A stretch of DNA of 8,730 bases from Candidatus Pacearchaeota archaeon. Its GTDB lineage: Archaea > Nanobdellota > Nanobdellia > Pacearchaeales > GW2011-AR1. Location of the stretch: the NCBI GenBank assembly GCA_030699205.1, contig JAUYJY010000045.1, positions 1 to 8,730 on the forward strand, in the 5' to 3' direction. The stretch's first letter is position 1. Each line of letters starts with the position of its first letter. Under the pieces are notes generated by a model. The model saw nothing but the letters and a program-made list of their open reading frames with translations. It was not told where the DNA came from and ran no database searches. The position numbers and the translations under genes were made by a program. Shown in pieces: positions 4,789 to 8,730 of this stretch.

Positions 4789-6452
4789 AAAAATTAATTG
4801 AAGACATACATAAATTTAGAACCCTAAATAAACTAAAGAGTATTTATAGAAAAAATTCTGTTGGCAATCGCAAGGAGAGTTCGGCAGAACACTCATGGAG
4901 TTGTTTATTATTAGCAGATTTTTTCCTAAGTAAATTAAATTTAGATATAGATAAAATAAAAGTCTACGAATTATTAATCTACCATGATGTCTTAGAAATA
5001 GAATCAGGAGATATACCTCTAGAACCAGAAAAGAACAATACTCCTAAGGATAATAAGGAAGAAGAGATTTTTCTTGAAAAATTTCAGAAACAATTGCCCG
5101 AACCAATGAATAGTAAATTTTTAGACTTATATGGTGAATTTAAAGAGCAAAAAACTATCGAGGCTAAATTTGCTAAATTAATTGATTCAATAGATCCAAT
5201 AATTCATGAGCTAGATTACAAAGAAGATTGGGTTGGTTGGTCTAAGGAATTTTTTATCAAAGAGAAATCGAAATATTTTAAGGAATTTCCAAACCTAATA
5301 CCTTTTTTTGACGAAATATTAGAATATCTCATAAACAATAATTACTTTACAGAAAAAAAAGAATATCTAGTTAAAAATAGGGAAGATAGAAATTTACCTA
5401 AAGAATTTGAGAAGGATTTTGATGACTTGTTCAAGAGTTTTACTGAGCCATTTATGAAAGAAGAGAATACCGATTCTAATATCTGTGGAAAAATGATGAA
5501 AAGGAATAATTCAAAAGCAGTTTATGTGATAAAAAATAAACATCAAGAATTATATGGGGGCAAGTTGTGGAATGATTCAGATGTAGAAATGATCTCAAAT
5601 ATGGATTATATGTATAGCTTACCTTCATGGGATTGGGCAATAAACCCCGAATATCCTTCTAAAAATTTTAGAGTAGAGTATCTTAATCATATCCCTGGAA
5701 AGTATGGGAATACGATTATATTTACAGACAATAATAAGGAGAGGGAAAAAGATTTTAAGGAGATTTTAAGAAAAGAAGGTTTTGAGATTCTAGAGATAAA
5801 AAGACAATGTGAATTAAATAATATTGAGTTTTTTATGTTTTATGATTATTATAGAGTTTTTCTTCCATTAAAAATGGTAAGGGAATTAAATAGAATAAAA
5901 ACAAATATAGGGAAAATTAAACCTCGCAAGATATACTTTTTGTTACGCAGTGGTTTTTTACTTTCGGAGTTTTTTGACTGCCCCCTCATAAAAAAAGAAA
6001 TAATAAATCCAAAGAATTTTAAGGGACTTCTTGAAGGAAAATTCATTATAGATGATTGTATTGTTATGGCAAGAACTTTAGAGAAACTGCATTTAAAAAA
6101 AGATTCTCCTTTTAATCTCTCAATATTAGATTGTGCCATACCTAGGAAAATATACGAAAAAGAATATCCAAACGCATTTATTGATGGACCAAGCGATTTA
6201 ATAAACATGTTTTCGTGTAGGATATTCGAGAAAAATCCTTTTCTTATAGGAATCGATTTAATTGATGAAAAAGAAGTTTATTATACTAGTCTTGTAAGAA
6301 AGAATTTTATAGAAAATATCAATCAATTGCAAAAACTTAAAAATATAAATGAAATTGTTAATTCAATGGCAATAGACATATTTAATTACAGGGGAGGAGG
6401 ATATAAGAACAAACATTTTGAAAAACTTATATCTGCTAATGATGAACAATAA
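4785..6452 (+). CDS. HD nucleotidase fused to phosphoribosyltransferase-like domain
   Basis: The N-terminal part (about 1-190) is an HD phosphohydrolase of the YfbR/HDDC2 type (HD_3), which removes phosphate from (deoxy)nucleoside 5'-monophosphates using a divalent metal: SSAEHSW with H36, YHDVLEIESGDIP with H67-D68, E71 and D76, and EAKFAKLIDSIDPI with D134. The family is normally about 190-200 residues; here 555. Residues 230-375 are unrecognised. From about 380 there is KIYFLLRSGFLLSEFF (382-397) and KFIIDDCIVMARTLEKL (419-435), resembling the PPi loop (RGG-like) and the PRPP-binding DD....T motif of type I phosphoribosyltransferases, but degenerate (M-A-R-T in place of the usual T-G-x-T). 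Inference: a nucleotide salvage, remodelling or sensing enzyme. It is ATGA-coupled to the nucleotidyltransferase upstream and overlaps the methyltransferase gene downstream. Confidence 0.8.
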   Translation: MKKLIEDIHKFRTLNKLKSIYRKNSVGNRKESSAEHSWSCLLLADFFLSKLNLDIDKIKVYELLIYHDVLEIESGDIPLEPEKNNTPKDNKEEEIFLEKFQKQLPEPMNSKFLDLYGEFKEQKTIEAKFAKLIDSIDPIIHELDYKEDWVGWSKEFFIKEKSKYFKEFPNLIPFFDEILEYLINNNYFTEKKEYLVKNREDRNLPKEFEKDFDDLFKSFTEPFMKEENTDSNICGKMMKRNNSKAVYVIKNKHQELYGGKLWNDSDVEMISNMDYMYSLPSWDWAINPEYPSKNFRVEYLNHIPGKYGNTIIFTDNNKEREKDFKEILRKEGFEILEIKRQCELNNIEFFMFYDYYRVFLPLKMVRELNRIKTNIGKIKPRKIYFLLRSGFLLSEFFDCPLIKKEIINPKNFKGLLEGKFIIDDCIVMARTLEKLHLKKDSPFNLSILDCAIPRKIYEKEYPNAFIDGPSDLINMFSCRIFEKNPFLIGIDLIDEKEVYYTSLVRKNFIENINQLQKLKNINEIVNSMAIDIFNYRGGGYKNKHFEKLISANDEQ

Positions 6453-7869
6453 TTTAACTTATGAGGAATGCCTAGAGGAGTTCAAAAAATCTCTCGAAGG
6501 CGGAAGTGAATTTGATATTTTAATAGAGGGGATTGTTAAAAATATATCCACCAACAGAATAAGGTGGTTTGATGTAGGAATAGGAGACGGACATTATTTA
6601 AAGAAAATAGTGGCTACTTTAGAGAAAAAGGGATTTGTGGTAGAAGTAACTGGAATTGATAATGATGAAAAGTCAGTAAACGAAGCTAGATCTGTTTTTC
6701 CAAATGGAAGAATTATTCATGGAGATTTCCTTAAAATTGATTTAGAAGGAAAATTTGATGTTTTTAGCTTTAATCAATCAATATATTATTTTCATAATAA
6801 AAATTCAGTTATAGAAAAATGTTTAAAAAATCTTGCAGAAGGAGGATTGCTAATCTCTGTATGTTGGTCAGAAAAAGACAAAATTTTCCAATTTCATAAA
6901 TCTGTTTTTGGTAAGTGGACATTGGGGGCATTTACTTCCGATAATTTTAAGGAATTAATTTCAAAAAAAAATAAACTCAATTTAGTATGGGATAAGTTGT
7001 TCAATGGGAAAGTCAACTTTAAACTTTGGAAAGATCAGAATAACCTAGAAAAAAACCTTTATGTAATTTCTCGAATACCTGTTTCAGAAGGAATTTCTGA
7101 AGGAAATCTGGAAGAAGCTCAAAAATTAGTTAATGAACAAAAAGATAATGAAATAAGAATTAATGGAGTGATTATTGCAAAAAAATCTTATGAAATTCCT
7201 GATTTTACTCGGGAAAAAATAGAAAATATTTTAAAAGAAAGGTTCCCGAATTATCCCAAAAAAATTTCCCAAATAAAAGGAGATTTGGAAGCTCTTTTTA
7301 TGGGTTCTTGGGAAAGAGAAACAGAATATTTATCTGATTATATAGATTCGGGTAGGGTACTCGAAATTTGCTGTGCCGCAGGATTAAAAAGTATCATTTT
7401 AGCAAAAAAACATAAAGTAGTTGCTATTGATATTAATGAGAATAGACTAAATAATGCAAGAGATAACGCAGTTTTATTCGAAGTTGCTAAAAATACAGAA
7501 TTCAAGAATGTTAATGCAGATGATTTAAACGAATTAAAAAAATTGGGCGATTTTGATGCTATTTATATTGATGTGGATTGGAGAGAAGATTTGTCTCACC
7601 CTATAAAAAAACAAAATATAGATCCTTTCAAAACATGTCCTAGAACTGATATACTCTATAAAAATCTTAGAAAATTACATCCTAAAACTCCGATTATTTT
7701 TAAAATCTCTCCATTTGTTAGAGTTAAAGATTTAACTAAACTAGATTCGTGTGTTATTGAAGAACTTTATATAGATGGAAAATTTTTATCGTATAATGTT
7801 TATTTTGATCCTAAAATTAAAAAATCAAGATGGCAGGCGATTCATCTTTTTAATAAGGGGGTAATTTGA
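6439..7869 (+). CDS. Tandem double SAM-dependent methyltransferase
   Basis: Two Rossmann methyltransferase domains in one 476-residue chain. Domain 1 (about 10-250): motif I WFDVGIGDG (43-51), GIDNDE (72-77), GDFLKIDL (95-102), FDVFSFNQSIYYF (106-118), GGLLISVCWS (135-144), a small-molecule/type 11-12 class pattern. Domain 2 (about 285-476): motif I VLEICCAAG (307-315), AIDIN (329-333), FDAIYIDVDW (372-381), then PRTDILYKNLRKL and IIFKISPF (419-426). The DxDW at the motif IV position, followed by helix and strand, recalls the SPPW of trimethylguanosine synthase/RNA guanine-N2 methyltransferases (Methyltransf_15-like), so RNA or a nucleotide is a likely target; this is inference. The ATG at 6439 is chosen; TTG at 6418 is an alternative in frame. 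Either overlaps the upstream gene. A GGGGAGGAGG run at 6391-6400 is too far for a normal ribosome site. Confidence 0.82.
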   Translation: MMNNNLTYEECLEEFKKSLEGGSEFDILIEGIVKNISTNRIRWFDVGIGDGHYLKKIVATLEKKGFVVEVTGIDNDEKSVNEARSVFPNGRIIHGDFLKIDLEGKFDVFSFNQSIYYFHNKNSVIEKCLKNLAEGGLLISVCWSEKDKIFQFHKSVFGKWTLGAFTSDNFKELISKKNKLNLVWDKLFNGKVNFKLWKDQNNLEKNLYVISRIPVSEGISEGNLEEAQKLVNEQKDNEIRINGVIIAKKSYEIPDFTREKIENILKERFPNYPKKISQIKGDLEALFMGSWERETEYLSDYIDSGRVLEICCAAGLKSIILAKKHKVVAIDINENRLNNARDNAVLFEVAKNTEFKNVNADDLNELKKLGDFDAIYIDVDWREDLSHPIKKQNIDPFKTCPRTDILYKNLRKLHPKTPIIFKISPFVRVKDLTKLDSCVIEELYIDGKFLSYNVYFDPKIKKSRWQAIHLFNKGVI

Positions 7870-7871
7870 AA

Positions 7872-8372
7872 ATGAAAACTTATATAATGGTAGATATTGA
7901 AGCGAATGGCCCAATACCTGGAGACTATTCCATGACTTCTTTAGGTGCAGTAATCGTGGATGAAAAATTAGATAAAACTTTTAAAATAAATATTAAACCA
8001 ATTTCTGAAAAATTTGATCCGAATAGGAGGCAGTTTGTAGATGAAAAAGATGCAGTGGATGCAAAAGAAGCGATGCAAAAATTTAAGGAATGGATTATAA
8101 AAAATTCCTCAGAAAAGCCAGTTTTTATTTCAGACAATAATGGTTTTGATTGGATGTTTGTATGTTGGTACTTTTGGCATTTTTTAGAAGAGAATCCGTT
8201 AGGATATAACTCTCAAAATTTAAATTCTTTAAACAAAGGGTTAAATAAAGACTTGAAGGCGAAAATTGACCTATTAAGAGAAAGAGATCTTACTCACGAT
8301 GCTTTAGAAGATGCTAAAGATAATGCAAAAATATTTTTCGAACTGAAAAAGAGACACTTCAAAAATACTTAA
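7872..8372 (+). CDS. DEDDh-type 3'-5' exonuclease (PF16473-like)
   Basis: Predicted to remove nucleotides from the 3' end of RNA or DNA by two-metal catalysis. All DEDDh motifs are visible in 166 residues: ExoI VDIEANGPIPGDYSM (7-21) with D8 and E10, ExoII around ISDNNGFDW (86-94) with D93 (or D88), and ExoIII HDALEDA (142-148) with H142 and D147. The DIEA(D/N)GPIPGDYSM signature is one I know from small bacterial exonucleases of the Rv2179c-like group. The length is normal for a free-standing domain. ATG at 7872 is preceded by AAGGGGGT (7855-7862) at good distance; TTG at 7866 is an alternative that overlaps the previous stop. Last gene of the operon; its stop is followed directly by the right repeat region. 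The gene contains the only GGCC I found in the window (7908-7911). Confidence 0.88.
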   Translation: MKTYIMVDIEANGPIPGDYSMTSLGAVIVDEKLDKTFKINIKPISEKFDPNRRQFVDEKDAVDAKEAMQKFKEWIIKNSSEKPVFISDNNGFDWMFVCWYFWHFLEENPLGYNSQNLNSLNKGLNKDLKAKIDLLRERDLTHDALEDAKDNAKIFFELKKRHFKNT

Positions 8373-8378
8373 ATGCAA

Positions 8379-8448
8379 TTTCTTCTTTTTAGAAAAAAGA
8401 AGCAAAAAGACGGAAATCCCCATTTTCTTTTTTTAGGAAAAAAAGAAA
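8379..8448 (+). terminator. Hairpins and oligo-T tracts after the module 2 operon
   Basis: Two perfect A/T hairpins follow the exonuclease stop: CTTCTTTTT/AAAAAGAAG (8382-8390 with 8394-8402) and an 11-bp stem TTTCTTTTTTT/AAAAAAAGAAA with loop AGG (8424-8448). Both present T-runs on the coding strand, which is sufficient for archaeal termination. The second lies inside the right repeat arm and parallels the 9-bp hairpin of the left arm, so it may have a double role. Confidence 0.5.
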
Positions 8449-8530
8449 CAAAAAAAGCGCGCGTCTCTCTAATACATAGCCCACCCAAAAAATATTATTT
8501 CAGAATTAATACAAACGGCATTCTCAAAAA
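8412..8530 (-). repeat. Right inverted-repeat arm of module 2
   Basis: Mirror of 3112-3258 with the four blocks listed there, spanning about 5.4 kb of unique sequence. As in module 1, the C-rich motif is not inverted: GCCCACCC (8479-8486) lies on the + strand like CCCACCC in the left arm. No branched attC-like element follows it inside the window; after it comes GCC-TTC-GGC (8543-8551) and CGTTGCACT (8554-8562), a nonamer also present at 15-23 and 77-85 around element A. Confidence 0.85.
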
Positions 8531-8532
8531 CT

Positions 8533-8730
8533 TTAATTTTTTGCCTTCGGCATCGTTGCACTAAAAATCAATCCTTCCAAGTATTCAGGAGAAACTAACA
8601 GCGGAGGCTGTCCCATAATAAACTCAATCTCAAAATAAATCTCCTTAAAAATCACAAAATCAAAATTTTTCCCAGATAAATTTCCATTTTTCTCCAAAAC
8701 TCTCTCCCTTTCCCTCAATCTCTTCCAAAT
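8533..8730 (-). CDS. C-terminal part of an unidentified protein
   Basis: The frame is open from the right edge of the window (reading IWKRLRERERVLEKNG...) to a TAA at 8533-8535, so the start lies outside. The visible 65 residues include KNFDFVIFKEIYFEIEFI and GQPPLLVSPEYLEGLIF, which look like real protein with alternating strands, but I recognise no family. The last ten or so residues (SATMPKAKN) are encoded by repeat-associated sequence including the hairpin GCC-TTC-GGC, so the original C-terminus may have been shorter. It is convergent with the module 2 operon, its stop just outside the right repeat arm. Confidence 0.5.
   Translation of the reverse strand: MWKRLRERERVLEKNGNLSGKNFDFVIFKEIYFEIEFIMGQPPLLVSPEYLEGLIFSATMPKAKN

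Noticed and set aside
3305..6452. Toxin-antitoxin pair formed by the nucleotidyltransferase and a neighbour
   Set aside because: The neighbours are large enzymes rather than a small HEPN or AbiEi-like antitoxin or partner.
8373..8564. Open frame directly after the exonuclease (63 codons, MQFLLFRKKKQKDG...)
   Set aside because: It lies wholly in the A/T hairpins and the right repeat arm; its lysine-rich content comes from the repeats and no coding-like composition is seen.
8594..8604. AACTAACAGCG, resembling the left end of a third attC-like element
   Set aside because: No complementary closing arm is found within reach and it falls in the partial minus-strand coding frame; probably chance.

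Overview
The window is A+T-rich and looks archaeal, most likely from a small-genome DPANN-type lineage. The reasons are: all four visible gene starts facing the two divergent intergenic regions have a TATA-like box about 26-38 nt upstream of the start codon, which implies leaderless or very short-leader transcripts; genes are short, dense and ATGA-overlapped; and one gene resembles the archaeal class I CCA-adding nucleotidyltransferases. The lineage is an inference; no rRNA, tRNA or marker gene is present.

The window is built from two adjacent modules with the same plan. Module 1 (about 148-2956) has a minus-strand membrane-protein gene and a divergent plus-strand restriction-modification pair (NgoPII-like endonuclease and HaeIII/NgoPII-type C5-cytosine methyltransferase, predicted target GGCC). 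Module 2 (about 3112-8530) has a minus-strand P-loop nucleoside-kinase-like gene and a divergent four-gene plus-strand operon: a short CCA-adding/OAS-superfamily nucleotidyltransferase, an HD nucleotidase fused to a possible phosphoribosyltransferase-like domain, a protein with two Rossmann methyltransferase domains, and a DEDDh 3'-5' exonuclease. A further minus-strand gene enters from the right edge.

Each module is bounded by long imperfect inverted repeats made of short perfect blocks (12-17 bp) with variable sequence between them. On the outer side of the left arms, at 51-143 and 3024-3107, sit two elaborate foldable elements: an 18-bp-class outer stem with the same 2-nt bulge, enclosing two inner hairpins. 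The two elements share the fold but not the stem sequences. They resemble integron attC sites (ACATAAC...GTTATGT ends, bulged extrahelical bases) but are branched. Nearly all small hairpins in the gene-free regions have a TTC loop on the + strand, so GAA on the - strand, and C-rich CCCACCC-type tracts also lie on the + strand in both left and right arms. This strand polarity, kept despite the inverted arms, points to function as folded single-stranded DNA.

Working model: these are mobile, multi-gene defence or nucleic-acid-processing cassettes carried in an integron-like or otherwise ssDNA-mediated array, each with its own archaeal promoters. Module 1 is a known type of defence system. The module 2 gene set is not one I recognise, and is the best candidate for an undescribed system (RNA end modification/turnover, or nucleotide-signal based defence). 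No integrase or transposase is in the window.
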